Both the position numbers and the translations under genes were made by a program. The notes under the pieces were generated by a model. That model worked only from the letters and a program-made list of their open reading frames with translations. It was not told the DNA's origin and did no database searches. Source: Hoyosella levis (lineage in GTDB: Bacteria > Actinomycetota > Actinomycetes > Mycobacteriales > Mycobacteriaceae). From it: 64,000 nucleotides of DNA. Shown one piece after another: positions 18,985-28,252 of the stretch. The stretch spans positions 124,001-188,000 of the forward strand of contig NZ_BQYM01000006.1 of NCBI RefSeq assembly GCF_026008515.1, written 5' to 3'. Positions within the stretch are counted from its first letter, which is position 1; the number at the start of each line of letters is the position of its first letter.

Positions 18985-20259
18985 GTGTTGTCGAGCAGAA
19001 CAGGCGAGGAACTCAGCGTCCACGGGCATGCCGATGAGCGGTTCGCTCCTGTCGTTGAGGCATTCACCCGGAACTTCACCCATCACCACGAGATCGGCGC
19101 GGCGCTGGCTATTTACCAGCATGGCAAGCCCGTCGTGGATGTGTGGGCGGGCTACCGGGATCTTGGCCGCGGGCTGCCCTGGCAGCGGGATACGCGCGCC
19201 CCGGTGTTCTCGACCACCAAGGGCATCACCGCGCTCGTGATCGCCAGCGCGGTCAGCCGCGGGATCCTTGACTATGACTCCGCGGTGACGGACTGGTGGC
19301 CCGAGTTCGGCCAGCATGGCAAGGAAGCAGTGACGGTCCGGCAGCTTCTTGATCACCAGGCTGGGCTACCCGTGATCAGTACCCCCTTGCGCACTGCGGA
19401 CCTGCATGATCTCGACGCGCTCGCGGGGATCCTCGCGGCGGAGCAGCCACGGTGGGAGCCGGGCACGGCCCACGGCTACCATCCGGTGTCGCTGGGCTTC
19501 TACCTCAACGAGCTATTCCGCCGGGCCGATCCTCGGCAGCGCACGATCGGGCAGTACCTTGCCGAGGAGATCGCGGGGCCGCGTGGCCTGCAGGTGAGCA
19601 TCGGAACCGCGGTCAATGGCGCGGGAGCCTCCGGCGAGCGCACCGTCGGCGCGGACGAGCTCGCGCTGCTCCGGGCCGCGACCCGTGGGGTCCTGGTGGA
19701 CAACGCGCGCGACATTCCGTGGCGCATGGTGCTCGATATCGCGCGGCACACGGCGCTCAAGCAGCAGCGCATCTCGGTCGAGGCATTGTCGAACCCGCGC
19801 GTCGGCCTGCCGCAGCACGCGAGCCGCGAGAGCTTCATCGCCCCGGAGATGCCGTCCTCGAACGCGGTCGCCACGGCCCGCGCGATCGCGGCGCTGTACT
19901 CCGACGCAGCAACACCGGGGAGCAGCGAGATGATCTCTGACGAACTGCGGGCCAGGCTGGCCTCGCCATCGGAGCCAGGGGCAGTACCCGATCATGACCT
20001 GGTGCTGAACGTACCGAGCCGGTACCACCTGGGCTTCCGCAAGCCGCACCCGACGTTCCCGTTCGGGCGTCATCCCGGCGCAGGAGATGGCGACGGCCGC
20101 GCGTTCGGGACGACCGGGATCGGGGGCTCGTTCGGCTACGCCGACCCCACCGCCGGTATCGGCTTCGGCTATGTGATGAACCAGCTCGGTGTCGCCATGC
20201 TCGATGACCCGCGGCCCCGGCGGATCCGGGTGGCGCTCGATCAGGTCCTCCGCAGCTAG
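18985..20259 (+). CDS. Serine hydrolase of the beta-lactamase/esterase (class C) family
   Basis: A 424-residue penicillin-recognising-fold protein of the mycobacterial LipD/LipE/EstB-like group. The SxxK motif STTK is at residues 76-79, and a tyrosine motif region GYHPVSLGF follows. The C-terminal GTTGIGGSFGYADP stretch corresponds to the K/H-x-G box region of esterase-type members. No signal peptide is visible, so it is probably cytoplasmic. Members act as esterases or lipases rather than true beta-lactamases. GTG start at 18985, with 57 bp after the preceding hydrolase gene, so co-transcription is possible. The substrate is unknown. Confidence 0.85.
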   Translation: MLSSRTGEELSVHGHADERFAPVVEAFTRNFTHHHEIGAALAIYQHGKPVVDVWAGYRDLGRGLPWQRDTRAPVFSTTKGITALVIASAVSRGILDYDSAVTDWWPEFGQHGKEAVTVRQLLDHQAGLPVISTPLRTADLHDLDALAGILAAEQPRWEPGTAHGYHPVSLGFYLNELFRRADPRQRTIGQYLAEEIAGPRGLQVSIGTAVNGAGASGERTVGADELALLRAATRGVLVDNARDIPWRMVLDIARHTALKQQRISVEALSNPRVGLPQHASRESFIAPEMPSSNAVATARAIAALYSDAATPGSSEMISDELRARLASPSEPGAVPDHDLVLNVPSRYHLGFRKPHPTFPFGRHPGAGDGDGRAFGTTGIGGSFGYADPTAGIGFGYVMNQLGVAMLDDPRPRRIRVALDQVLRS

Positions 20260-20275
20260 CTGGGGCAGGAGCTGG

Positions 20276-20785
20276 CTAGCGGCGGAAGTACTTCTCGGTG
20301 TCCTTGACGAGCGAGCCGAACGCGGCCTTGAGAGCTGGCCCGGCCAGCTTGAGGCCCGGAGCGAGCAGCAGTTGCCCCTCGATCGCGAAGCGCCACGTGA
20401 AGCGCGTCCCGGACGGGATGGCCTCGAGCCTGGTGTACTCGCCGAACTTGCGCAGCCCAGGGGCCGTGGAGGAAACCACGGAGAAAGCGTTCTCATAGCG
20501 CTTGCCGGGCTCCTCCTCCCAGTGGAAGTAGCGTTCCTCGACCGTGACGAGCCCCGGCATGAGGGTGATGCGGCGTCGCGTGCCGAGGCCGAATGGTCGC
20601 TCGGTGAGATACGCGCCGTCCTTGACGAGCGTGCACCAGGACAGGGGCGCGTCGCCGTTGAGAGCGGCCCACATCTCATCGATGTCGACGGGGATGTCGG
20701 TGGTGAAGGAGGCTTGCACGGGAGCAGTATCAAAGAACCCGAGATCGATCTCCTCGAGCGGGAACCGCGGCATGATCCGTGTCAT
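20276..20785 (-). CDS. SRPBCC-like protein
   Basis: A 169-residue protein of the START/SRPBCC type. An N-terminal PFPLEEIDLGFFD strand region leads into VQASFTTDIPVDIDEMWAAL, a typical first strand and helix. Alternating strands follow, and the C-terminal amphipathic helix is long (GPALKAAFGSLVKDTEKYFRR). The function is unknown; lipid or other hydrophobic ligand binding is usual. The ATG at 20785 lies 1 bp after the stop of the upstream small membrane-protein gene (TGA-A-ATG), so the pair is translationally coupled. Confidence 0.75.
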   Translation of the reverse strand: MTRIMPRFPLEEIDLGFFDTAPVQASFTTDIPVDIDEMWAALNGDAPLSWCTLVKDGAYLTERPFGLGTRRRITLMPGLVTVEERYFHWEEEPGKRYENAFSVVSSTAPGLRKFGEYTRLEAIPSGTRFTWRFAIEGQLLLAPGLKLAGPALKAAFGSLVKDTEKYFRR

Positions 20786-20786
20786 T

Positions 20787-20975
20787 TCACGACACCGCCC
20801 CGGGGAACCCCGCGTCGTCGTAGTCGGCGATCCGCGGAGGCCGGGCGGCCGGCTCGTCGACCATCTCGCCACGCGCCATGAACATCCGTACACCGCTGGC
20901 AACGCCAGCGAGGATGGCCGTACCTGCGATGGCCTGGAACAACACCCGGTTGCGCGACTTCTTGGCGGCAGCCAT
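20787..20975 (-). CDS. Small single-span membrane protein (62 aa)
   Basis: A 62-residue protein. A basic start (AAAKKSRNR) precedes one hydrophobic segment (about residues 12-31), followed by an acidic, Pro-rich tail. A strong AAGGAGG ribosome site precedes the ATG. It is coupled to the following SRPBCC-like gene. I do not recognise the family. The topology suggests an inner-membrane protein with a short cytoplasmic N-terminus. Real expression is supported by the ribosome site and the tight coupling. Confidence 0.7.
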   Translation of the reverse strand: MAAAKKSRNRVLFQAIAGTAILAGVASGVRMFMARGEMVDEPAARPPRIADYDDAGFPGAVS

Positions 20976-21114
20976 GGACCCTCCTTGGGATCGAGGACAG
21001 TGTTCGCGGAGCCCTACCGGGATCCGTTGCTCCAACCCTAGTGCGCGGGCACGGTTCGTGGATACCTCACGGGTCCATCGCCCGCCACGGGTCCAGGGAT
21101 GGCACCATGGGAGC

Positions 21115-21648
21115 GTGAACTCACCTCAGCAGACCGCCGTTGCCACGCTCCACACCAACCACGGCGACATCAAGATCTCCCTGTTTGGCAATCATGCCCC
21201 GAAGACGGTCGTGAACTTCGTTGGCCTCGCCACTGGTACCGCCCACTACTCGCGCGAGAACGCATCGGGAGGCTCCGAGGGCCCGTTCTACGACGGCTCC
21301 ATCTTCCACCGCATCATCGACGGCTTCATGATCCAGGGCGGCGACCCCACCGGCACGGGCCGGGGCGGCCCCGGCTACCAGTTCGGCGACGAGTTCCACC
21401 CCGAGCTCAGCTTTGATCGCCCGTACCTCCTCGCCATGGCCAACGCCGGGCCCGGCACGAATGGCTCGCAGTTCTTCATCACGGTCACCCGCACGCCGCA
21501 CCTGAACATGCGCCACACCATCTTCGGCGAGGTCGTGGACGCTGATAGCCGCGCGGTGGTCGATTCCATCGCCAACACGCGCACGGACCGCTCCGACCGT
21601 CCCGTCGACGATGTGGTGATCTCCAGCATCACCATCGACGAGCAGTAG
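21115..21648 (+). CDS. ppiA: Peptidyl-prolyl cis-trans isomerase (cyclophilin)
   Basis: A 177-residue cyclophilin-type PPIase that catalyses proline isomerisation during protein folding. It is a close match in pattern to mycobacterial PpiA, with [32 protein letters not shown] and the terminal VVISSITI. The catalytic arginine is in FHRII. The GTG at 21115 gives the family start ([20 protein letters not shown]). A longer in-frame extension upstream overlaps the divergent small gene and is rejected. It lies 11 bp from the rhomboid gene and probably forms an operon with it. Confidence 0.95.
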   Translation: MNSPQQTAVATLHTNHGDIKISLFGNHAPKTVVNFVGLATGTAHYSRENASGGSEGPFYDGSIFHRIIDGFMIQGGDPTGTGRGGPGYQFGDEFHPELSFDRPYLLAMANAGPGTNGSQFFITVTRTPHLNMRHTIFGEVVDADSRAVVDSIANTRTDRSDRPVDDVVISSITIDEQ

Positions 21649-21659
21649 GCCGCGCCCGC

Positions 21660-22580
21660 ATGTCCCATCCTGGCGGGGTGCCCCCCGAGCAGCCTTCGTT
21701 GCCGGGGTGCACCCGCCACCCGGATCGTCCCACTGGCCTGCGCTGCAACCGGTGCGGCCGGCCCTACTGCCCCGAGTGCCTGCGCGAGGCGGCAGTGGGC
21801 TACCAGTGCGTTTCCTGCGTTTCCGAGGGCGCGCGCACCATTCGGCCCGCTCGCAATGTCGCCGGGGCTCCGCTGCGCACGATGACCGGCCGACCAGTGG
21901 TCACGCTGTCGCTCATCGCGCTCAACACGCTGGTGTACCTGCTGACGGCCGCGCAGTCGGCGAGCCTGGTCTCGAACTTCCGCGCCTCGGCGCTCTTCGA
22001 AGCATGGGCGCTGGTGCCGTTCTATGTCGCGGTGGGGGAGTACGAGCGCCTCATCGGATCGGGGTTCCTGCACTACGGCCCGTTGCACCTGCTCGTGAAC
22101 ATGTTCGTCCTCTACATCGTGGGCCGCGAGGTGGAGGCCGTGCTCGGCCGCGGCCGGTATCTCGCTGTGTATGCGGTGTCGCTGCTCGGTGGCTCCGTGT
22201 CGGTGATGTGGCTCGAGAACGTCCTGGCCGCCACTGTGGGCGCGTCGGGGGCCGTGTATGGCTTGTTCGGCGCGATGGCGGTGATCCTGCTGCGCCTGCG
22301 CCAGAACGCGACCGGCATCTTCGTGATCATCGGCATCAATGTGGTCATCAGCATCACGATCCCGGGGATCTCGCTGTGGGGTCATCTTGGCGGGCTCGTG
22401 GCGGGCGCGGTAGCGGCGGCCATGCTGCTCTACGTGCCGATGCTGCTCGCGCGTCCCGGGCAGGGAAAAGCGCCGGGGCGTCGCATGGGGCTCATCGCGC
22501 TCGCGGCGCTGGCTGCCACGCTCATGGTGGCCGTGCTGATCCGGGTCGTGGAGCTGCGCTCGATCATCCTGGGTGCCTGA
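21660..22580 (+). CDS. Rhomboid family intramembrane serine protease
   Basis: A 306-residue rhomboid protease. The N-terminus carries a small zinc-binding motif with pairs at C17/H20, C29/C32, C37/C40 and C50/C53 (B-box-like). A six- to seven-helix membrane core follows, with catalytic Ser196 in GASG (194-197) and His242 in WGHLGG. The L1-loop Asn-rich entry and HYGPLHLLVNMFVLY helix are typical. It directly follows ppiA, as in related genera. It probably cleaves membrane-anchored substrates; none is indicated here. Confidence 0.92.
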   Translation: MSHPGGVPPEQPSLPGCTRHPDRPTGLRCNRCGRPYCPECLREAAVGYQCVSCVSEGARTIRPARNVAGAPLRTMTGRPVVTLSLIALNTLVYLLTAAQSASLVSNFRASALFEAWALVPFYVAVGEYERLIGSGFLHYGPLHLLVNMFVLYIVGREVEAVLGRGRYLAVYAVSLLGGSVSVMWLENVLAATVGASGAVYGLFGAMAVILLRLRQNATGIFVIIGINVVISITIPGISLWGHLGGLVAGAVAAAMLLYVPMLLARPGQGKAPGRRMGLIALAALAATLMVAVLIRVVELRSIILGA

Positions 22581-22604
22581 GAAGAGCAGCCCTGAACCGA
22601 CGGT

Positions 22605-23051
22605 TCAGCGTGGGAAGCCGTGGATCCAGAGCTGCTCGGCCACGCGACGGGGGTCCTCGTCAAGCTCCCAACGGCCTCGCAGGATGAGCCGGTCCGCGGG
22701 ATGGCGGGGCTCGATACCGAGCAACCAGGAACTGCGCGAGCGGTGCCGCCGCTGCACGGTGACCGCCACGACATCCTCGGCGTGGAGCTTGTGAGCCGTG
22801 CGGAGCAGTCCACGTACGTGCAGCTGCGGCTGCCCATCGGCCTCGGCCAGCACGATCGCGGAACGGGCGAGCCATGCGGTGGTGCCGAGCAGCACGGCCG
22901 CGGCCAGGCAGGCGAGGACGACCGCGACCGGGTCACGCCGGGCCAGGAACGCGGCGAGCACGAGAACCACGGTGCCCACGGCGAGCGCGATGACCGTGCC
23001 TGGCGCGGCGGACCAACGGGCAATCACCGGTTCGTGGCGATGACCAGGCAT
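22605..23051 (-). CDS. PH-domain-like membrane protein (Rv0010c-like)
   Basis: A 148-residue protein. Two membrane helices (about residues 15-55) are followed by a small beta-rich cytoplasmic domain resembling the bacterial PH domain of M. tuberculosis Rv0010c, which sits in the same place next to crgA. The chosen ATG ends at 23051; an in-frame GTG three codons earlier is possible. No Shine-Dalgarno sequence is visible. Instead, perfect DnaA boxes at 23053-23061 and 23066-23074 abut the start, so DnaA binding would cover the 5' end of the gene. Function unknown. Confidence 0.82.
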   Translation of the reverse strand: MPGHRHEPVIARWSAAPGTVIALAVGTVVLVLAAFLARRDPVAVVLACLAAAVLLGTTAWLARSAIVLAEADGQPQLHVRGLLRTAHKLHAEDVVAVTVQRRHRSRSSWLLGIEPRHPADRLILRGRWELDEDPRRVAEQLWIHGFPR

Positions 23052-23052
23052 G

Positions 23053-23074
23053 TTATCCACACAACTTATCCACA
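23053..23074. promoter_or_regulatory. Pair of perfect DnaA boxes outside oriC
   Basis: TTATCCACA occurs at 23053-23061 and again at 23066-23074 in the same orientation. They sit immediately upstream of the PH-domain gene start and 66 bp from the end of crgA. Such a pair is too specific to be expected by chance in a GC-rich intergenic gap. A regulatory or titration role is inferred. Confidence 0.85.
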
Positions 23075-23139
23075 GGTGGGGAAAATGATACGCATGTGAT
23101 CTGGCTCATCCCGAGCTCTTCGTGGCGCGCCCGTGCCGG

Positions 23140-23421
23140 TCATCGCCAGCGCAGCGTCATCAGCAGCCCGACGATCCACAACCCGAAGCCGATCAGGAAG
23201 TTCCACGCGCCGAGCCCATCGAGCCACGCGATCTGCGGCCCAGCGAGGTAGTACACCACCAGCCACACCAGTCCGGCCAGCATGAACCCCAGCATGAGGA
23301 CCACATACCACGTGCTCGAAGGGCCTTTCACCTTCACTGGAGTACGGCTGACCGAGCCCGACGGACCGCCCGCCGGGGAACCAGTGCCCCCGTGGTGCTT
23401 GCGAACACGTGACTTCGGCAT
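23140..23421 (-). CDS. crgA: Cell division protein CrgA
   Basis: A 93-residue divisome protein with two transmembrane helices (about residues 36-58 and 68-90). It interacts with FtsZ, FtsI and other septal proteins in mycobacteria. The start MPKSRVRK, the SRTPVKVKGPSS motif before helix 1 and the ending LLMTLRW match mycobacterial CrgA closely, at the same length. The ATG at 23421 is preferred over an upstream in-frame extension that lacks similarity. It is transcribed away from the DUF881 gene. Confidence 0.95.
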   Translation of the reverse strand: MPKSRVRKHHGGTGSPAGGPSGSVSRTPVKVKGPSSTWYVVLMLGFMLAGLVWLVVYYLAGPQIAWLDGLGAWNFLIGFGLWIVGLLMTLRWR

Positions 23422-23591
23422 TCCAACCTCGCCTCTCGGTTTCCTCGACCACTCCGCGTCCGGACCGGCCCATAGCGCCTCCGCGGCCACTGCCGCGTGC
23501 TTCCCCTACACGCTAACCTAGCTTTACCTCCCGCAGCATCATCGAACAGGCAGTCAACGACCCGCCAACCATCTAGCCCCCGAGGGACACC

Positions 23592-24347
23592 ATGCGCGGC
23601 ACCCGCACCCGAGAACTCCACCAGAGTGTTCCGTGGCGCTGGGGCGTCCCCCTGGTGTGCCTCCTCGCGGGCCTCATGCTCGCCGTCACGCATCAGTCCT
23701 CCCTGGGGGAGGAGACACGGGACACGGGGCCGTCCCGGTTGTCCAGCCTGGTGCGAGCGGCCGAGAGCAGCAGCGCCGAGAGTGGCCAGCGCGCCGCGAG
23801 CCTTGCCGCCGAGATAGCTGGCCGCCAGGCCACCATCGGATCGACCGACGACCGTGTCGCCACGACCCTCGAATCGCTCTCCGGCCTCGTAGCAGCGAGC
23901 GACCGGGGCCCGCTCGAGGGGGAAGGCGTGACTGTCACGCTCACGGACGCCTCCCGCGACCAGCAGGGCAACTATCCGAGCGGGGCGGCCCCGGATGACC
24001 TCGTCGTGCACCAGCAGGACCTGCAGAGCGTCATGAATGCGCTGTGGGCCGGGGGCGCCCGCGCCCTCCAGGTGCAGGACCAGCGCATCACTACGCTCAG
24101 CGCGCCCCGCTGCATCGGCAATACCTTGCTGCTGCACGGCCGCGCCTACAGCCCGCCCTACGTGATCACCGCGATAGGCCCCCCGGATGACCTCGTCGAT
24201 GAGCTCGACGACGCTCCCGGCGTGCGCCTGTACCAGCAGTACGCGGCGCGCTATGGCCTTGGCTTCGAGGTGGTCGAGCATGAGGAGATCGCTGTGGTGG
24301 CCGCCGACGATGCGCCGAGGCTCCGGCACGCGACACCACTGGAGTGA
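23592..24347 (+). CDS. DUF881 family membrane-anchored protein
   Basis: A 251-residue DUF881 (YlxW/YlxX-like, Rv0012-like) protein. It has a short cytoplasmic N-terminus, one signal-anchor helix (about 17-35) and an extracytoplasmic region with a coiled-coil-like Ala/Ser/Glu-rich stretch (about 45-95). The conserved globular domain follows, containing VTVTLTDA, LQSVMNALWAGGARALQVQDQRI and VITAIGPPD. DUF881 genes sit in division clusters next to crgA and trpG; a cell-envelope or division role is inferred, but the biochemistry is unknown. Confidence 0.9.
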   Translation: MRGTRTRELHQSVPWRWGVPLVCLLAGLMLAVTHQSSLGEETRDTGPSRLSSLVRAAESSSAESGQRAASLAAEIAGRQATIGSTDDRVATTLESLSGLVAASDRGPLEGEGVTVTLTDASRDQQGNYPSGAAPDDLVVHQQDLQSVMNALWAGGARALQVQDQRITTLSAPRCIGNTLLLHGRAYSPPYVITAIGPPDDLVDELDDAPGVRLYQQYAARYGLGFEVVEHEEIAVVAADDAPRLRHATPLE

Positions 24348-24370
24348 TCGCCAGGGGCTAACCTGGATCC

Positions 24371-25039
24371 ATGCGGATCCTCGTCGTCGACAACTATGAC
24401 AGCTTCGTGTTCAACCTTGTCCAGTACCTCGGGCAGCTCGGAGCCGACGCGGATGTCTGGCGCAATGATGACCCCCGCTTCGGCAGCCGCGAGCTCCTGC
24501 GCGAGCATGCCCGCGACTACGATGGGATCCTGCTCAGCCCGGGGCCGGGCACGCCGCAGCGCGCCGGTGCCACCATGCCTTTCGTCGAGGTCGCTGCCGA
24601 GGAAGGAACGCCGCTGCTTGGTGTTTGCCTCGGGCACCAGGCCATCGGGGCCGCCTTCGGTGGCATCGTGGAGCGTGCCCCGGAGCTCCTGCACGGCAAG
24701 ACCTCGATCGTGCACCATGATTCCCGCGGCGTGCTCGCCGGCCTTCCTGATCCGTTCACCGCCACGCGCTATCACTCGTTGTCGGTGCGGCCGAGCAGCC
24801 TGCCTCCGGTGCTCGAGGCGACCGGCCACACCGATAGCGGGATCATCATGGCGATGCAGCACCGGGAGCTGCCGATCCATGGCGTGCAGTTCCATCCGGA
24901 ATCCGTGCTCACCCAGGGCGGGCATCGCATGCTCGCCAACTGGATGGAGATGTGCGGGCAGCGCCCCGAGGAGTCCATCATCAGTCGGCTGGAGGACGAG
25001 ATGTCAGCGGCGCTGGGAGTGGCGCTCGAGCCGCGCTAG
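24371..25039 (+). CDS. trpG: Glutamine amidotransferase, anthranilate/aminodeoxychorismate synthase component II
   Basis: A 222-residue class-I glutamine amidotransferase that supplies ammonia to TrpE and/or PabB. The triad is visible: Cys86 in GVCLGHQ, His175 and Glu177 in HPES. The oxyanion segment SPGPGTP is at 56-62. Its place between the DUF881 gene and pknB is that of mycobacterial TrpG (Rv0013), which may be amphibolic, serving both tryptophan and folate synthesis. The gene ends inside the convergent pknB: the palindrome CTAG at 25036-25039 supplies both stop codons. Confidence 0.93.
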   Translation: MRILVVDNYDSFVFNLVQYLGQLGADADVWRNDDPRFGSRELLREHARDYDGILLSPGPGTPQRAGATMPFVEVAAEEGTPLLGVCLGHQAIGAAFGGIVERAPELLHGKTSIVHHDSRGVLAGLPDPFTATRYHSLSVRPSSLPPVLEATGHTDSGIIMAMQHRELPIHGVQFHPESVLTQGGHRMLANWMEMCGQRPEESIISRLEDEMSAALGVALEPR

Positions 25040-26904
25040 CGGGGGATGCCCAGCTCGCCGACGTCGACCGCGATCGCGTCCTGCCGACCGATCTCGGTGC
25101 CGGCGGGCAACTGCTGCGAGATGATGCGCCCCACTTCAGCAGGGTTGAGGGTTGGTTGCCGGGACTCGCGGAGATTGCTGCCGGACCAGCCGAGCGAGCG
25201 CAGCGTCTGCAGCGCGTCGGGGGGCCGGAGCCCGACGAGGTTGGGCATCACCATGCGCGCGCCGTTGGATACGCGCAGCGCGATATCCGTGCCCGCCGTG
25301 GCCTGCGTCCCGCCCGGTGGTGTCTGGCCGACCACGGTGTTGACCGGTTCCGTGGAATCCACATCCTCGCGGCGCACCCCGAATCCCGAGGCGCTCAGGT
25401 TCGCTTCCGCGACCGCGATCTCCTGACCGGTCACATCCGGAATCCGGATCAGGGCGGGCCCGGTCCCCACGGCCACGCGCACAGTGGTGCCGACGGTGAC
25501 GCTCACTCCCGATGACGGGTTCTGCTGCACGATGAGGTCGCGCTCCTCGAGCGTCGAGCTAGCCTCCTCCACGGTGGAGGCTAGCTCGAGCCCTGCCTCA
25601 TCGAGCAGCTCGCGCGCCTCATCGACGGTGCGGCCGCCGAGGTCGGGCACAGCGACACGGCCAGGCCCGCTCGACACGTAGAGCGCCACGGTGCTGCCCG
25701 GATCGACCCGCGCTCCCGATTCGGGGGAGGTGCCGACCACATCGCCCTCCGGCACCGTGGCATCGGATCGCGGCTCGATGTAGATGTCGAAGCCCAGCTC
25801 GCGCAGCTGGCGCTGCGCCTCCGCCGAGGACTGGCTGACCACCGAGGGCACAGTGACCAGCTCGTCGACCGGCTCACGATCCGAGAACACGGATAGGGCC
25901 GCCGCCGAGCCCAGCATGAGCAGCAGCACGAGCACAGCGATCCACCGCAGCGGGCGGCCTCGCCGACGTGGCACCGCGGGCTCGTCGTCGTGATGCCGCT
26001 CCTCGGGCGCTCCGATGATGGTGGTCAGCTCGTCGTCAGTGAGGATGGTGGGCGCGCTCGGCTTCTGCCCGCCGAGGGCCACGACGATGTCCTCGCGCAT
26101 CTCCGCAGCCGTCTGGTACCGGTTCGCGGGGTTCTTGCTCATCGCCTTGAGCACGATCGAGTCCAGCACGCGCGGCACCGTTGGCTCGATGCGCGACGGC
26201 GGGATCGGATCCTCCTTCACCTGCTGGTACGCGACGGCGACCGGGCTATCGCCAGTGAAGGGGGGCTGCCCGGTGAGGATCTCGTAGAACACGCAGCCGA
26301 GCGAGTACACATCCGAGCGAGCATCGACCTTGTGCCCCTGTGCCTGCTCGGGCGACAAGTACTGAGCGGTACCGATCACGGTCGCGGTCTGGGTGACCGA
26401 GTTCGTGGTATCAGCGATGGTGCGGGAGATGCCAAAATCCATCACCTTCACCGCGCCCTCACCGGTCACCATGATGTTGGCGGGCTTCACATCGCGATGG
26501 ATGATGCCGCTGGCATGGCTGAACTCGAGAGCGGTGCACACATCCGCAGTGATCGACATCGCCCGCTCGGCAGGGATCGGGCCCTCGTTGTGGAGGATGT
26601 CGCGCAGCGTGTCGCCCTCGACGTACTCCATGACGATGTAGGGCAGCGGGCCGGTATCGGTCTCGGCGATCCCGGTGTCATACACCGCCACGATGGTGGG
26701 ATTGTTCAGCGCCGCTGCGTTGTGGGCCTCGCGCCGGAAGCGCAGGTAGAAAGTGGGGTCGCGGGCGAGATCCTGCCGGAGTACCTTGACCGCGACATCA
26801 CGCTGGAGCCTCAGGTCGCGCGCGCGATGCACCTCGGACATGCCGCCGAAGCCGATCGTCTCGCCAAGCACGTACCGGCCAGACAACTCCTGGGGAGCAA
26901 TCAT
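25036..26904 (-). CDS. pknB: Ser/Thr protein kinase PknB with PASTA domains
   Basis: A 622-residue receptor kinase controlling growth and peptidoglycan synthesis. The kinase domain has a G-loop with IGFGGMSEV, Lys40, HRDVKPAN with catalytic D138, DFG from D156, and activation-loop Thr171/Thr173 in the [11 protein letters not shown] context of M. tuberculosis PknB. A juxtamembrane linker with basic RRRGRPLR precedes one transmembrane helix (321-340). About four extracellular PASTA repeats (350-622), which bind muropeptides or lipid II, complete it. The ATG overlaps the pknA stop by 4 bp. It is the last gene of the fhaA-to-pknB operon. Confidence 0.97.
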   Translation of the reverse strand: MIAPQELSGRYVLGETIGFGGMSEVHRARDLRLQRDVAVKVLRQDLARDPTFYLRFRREAHNAAALNNPTIVAVYDTGIAETDTGPLPYIVMEYVEGDTLRDILHNEGPIPAERAMSITADVCTALEFSHASGIIHRDVKPANIMVTGEGAVKVMDFGISRTIADTTNSVTQTATVIGTAQYLSPEQAQGHKVDARSDVYSLGCVFYEILTGQPPFTGDSPVAVAYQQVKEDPIPPSRIEPTVPRVLDSIVLKAMSKNPANRYQTAAEMREDIVVALGGQKPSAPTILTDDELTTIIGAPEERHHDDEPAVPRRRGRPLRWIAVLVLLLMLGSAAALSVFSDREPVDELVTVPSVVSQSSAEAQRQLRELGFDIYIEPRSDATVPEGDVVGTSPESGARVDPGSTVALYVSSGPGRVAVPDLGGRTVDEARELLDEAGLELASTVEEASSTLEERDLIVQQNPSSGVSVTVGTTVRVAVGTGPALIRIPDVTGQEIAVAEANLSASGFGVRREDVDSTEPVNTVVGQTPPGGTQATAGTDIALRVSNGARMVMPNLVGLRPPDALQTLRSLGWSGSNLRESRQPTLNPAEVGRIISQQLPAGTEIGRQDAIAVDVGELGIPR

Positions 26905-28250
26905 GGCGTCGGATCTCCAGTCGGCTCGCTAGGATCCGTGCCTGGCTCTGGCTCGGTCGTCGGCTGGCTCGGTTCGCTCGGTTCGCTGGTCTCCGGCTCG
27001 GTAGTCGTTTCCTCCGTCGTCGGCTCCGGCTCGGTCGTCTGCTCGGTGGTCGGGGCCTCGCTGGTCACTGGCGCGGTGGGTTCCGGCTCGATGAGCGTCG
27101 GCTGCACCGGGGCTGGCGGGGGCACGCGGCTATCGAGCATGTCGCTGATCATCATGATCGCGGCGGTGATGCCGACGAGGATGAACATCGCGGCAGCACC
27201 CCAGGCGAGGGCCTTCTGGCTGTTCGACATGCCGTCGTCGCGGGGAGCCGCGTAGTACGGGGCCTGGCGCGCGGCTGTCATGGGCGCGCCGCCCGCGATG
27301 CCATGCCGGGTGGTGGGCGCGGCCATGATCCTTGTCGCATCGGCCTGGCGGTGCGCGGCGGGCGCGGCGACGGGAAGGTCCCCGCTGATCGCGTGCCGCG
27401 GATCGTCGGGAGCACGGCCCGCGCGTGCCGCGGCGACGGCTTTCGCGAACGATCCGCCATCGGGGTACCGGGCTCGTGGGTCCTTCGCGAGCGCTGCCTC
27501 GATCACCACGCGTGCTTCGGGCGGGATGTCCGTGGGCAGTGGCGGGGGAGTCTCGTGGATGTGCTTCATCGCCACGGTGAGGGCACCCTCGCCGGTGAAG
27601 GGCCGCGTGCCGGTGAGCGCCTCGTAGCCGACGATGCCGAGCGAGTAGACATCGCTGGCCGCGGTGGCTGGCTGCCCTTGTGCTTGCTCCGGCGAGATGT
27701 ACTGGGCTGTGCCCATGACATGCCCGGTGCGGGTGATGGGCGCGGCATCGACGGCCTTGGCAATGCCAAAGTCGGTGATCTTGACCTGGCCGTCGGGGGT
27801 GATCAGGATGTTCCCGGGCTTGACGTCCCGGTGGACCAGCCCGGCATCGTGGGCGACTTGCAGCGCGCGACCGGTCTGCTCGAGCATGTCGAGGGCTAGC
27901 GGCAGGGGGATGTTGCCCATGCGCGAGAGGACCTTGTTCAAGGGTTCCCCGTTGACGAATTCCATCACGAGGTAGGCCAGGGGCGCTCCCGTGGCGTCGT
28001 CAGTGGATTCGCCGTAGTCGAAGATGCTCGCGATGCTCGAGTGATGCAGTTGCGCGGTGGTCCGTGCCTCGGTGCGGAACCGGGCGAGGAACTCGTCGCT
28101 GGAGGACAGTTCCGGCTTGAGGATCTTCACGGCCACGCGACGGTCGAGCCGGGTATCGCGTGCCTCCCAGACCTCGCCCATGCCGCCGCTGGCGATGAAT
28201 CGCTGCAGGCGGAAGCGGTCGGCGATGATGCTGCCACTGTGCAAGACCAC
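26901..28250 (-). CDS. pknA: Ser/Thr protein kinase PknA
   Basis: A 449-residue transmembrane kinase partner of PknB. Motifs are the G-loop ASGGMGEVW, Lys42, HRDVKPGN with D142, DFG from D160, and activation-loop Thr173/Thr175. One membrane helix lies at about 347-369. The extracellular tail is a Thr/Glu/Pro/Ser low-complexity repeat rich in TEPET-like units. It has no PASTA domain, as expected for PknA. The GTG at 28250 starts 2 bp after the pbpA stop with GGGGGA upstream. A longer in-frame start at 28406 would lie inside pbpA. Confidence 0.95.
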   Translation of the reverse strand: MVLHSGSIIADRFRLQRFIASGGMGEVWEARDTRLDRRVAVKILKPELSSSDEFLARFRTEARTTAQLHHSSIASIFDYGESTDDATGAPLAYLVMEFVNGEPLNKVLSRMGNIPLPLALDMLEQTGRALQVAHDAGLVHRDVKPGNILITPDGQVKITDFGIAKAVDAAPITRTGHVMGTAQYISPEQAQGQPATAASDVYSLGIVGYEALTGTRPFTGEGALTVAMKHIHETPPPLPTDIPPEARVVIEAALAKDPRARYPDGGSFAKAVAAARAGRAPDDPRHAISGDLPVAAPAAHRQADATRIMAAPTTRHGIAGGAPMTAARQAPYYAAPRDDGMSNSQKALAWGAAAMFILVGITAAIMMISDMLDSRVPPPAPVQPTLIEPEPTAPVTSEAPTTEQTTEPEPTTEETTTEPETSEPSEPSQPTTEPEPGTDPSEPTGDPTP

Positions 28251-28252
28251 GG

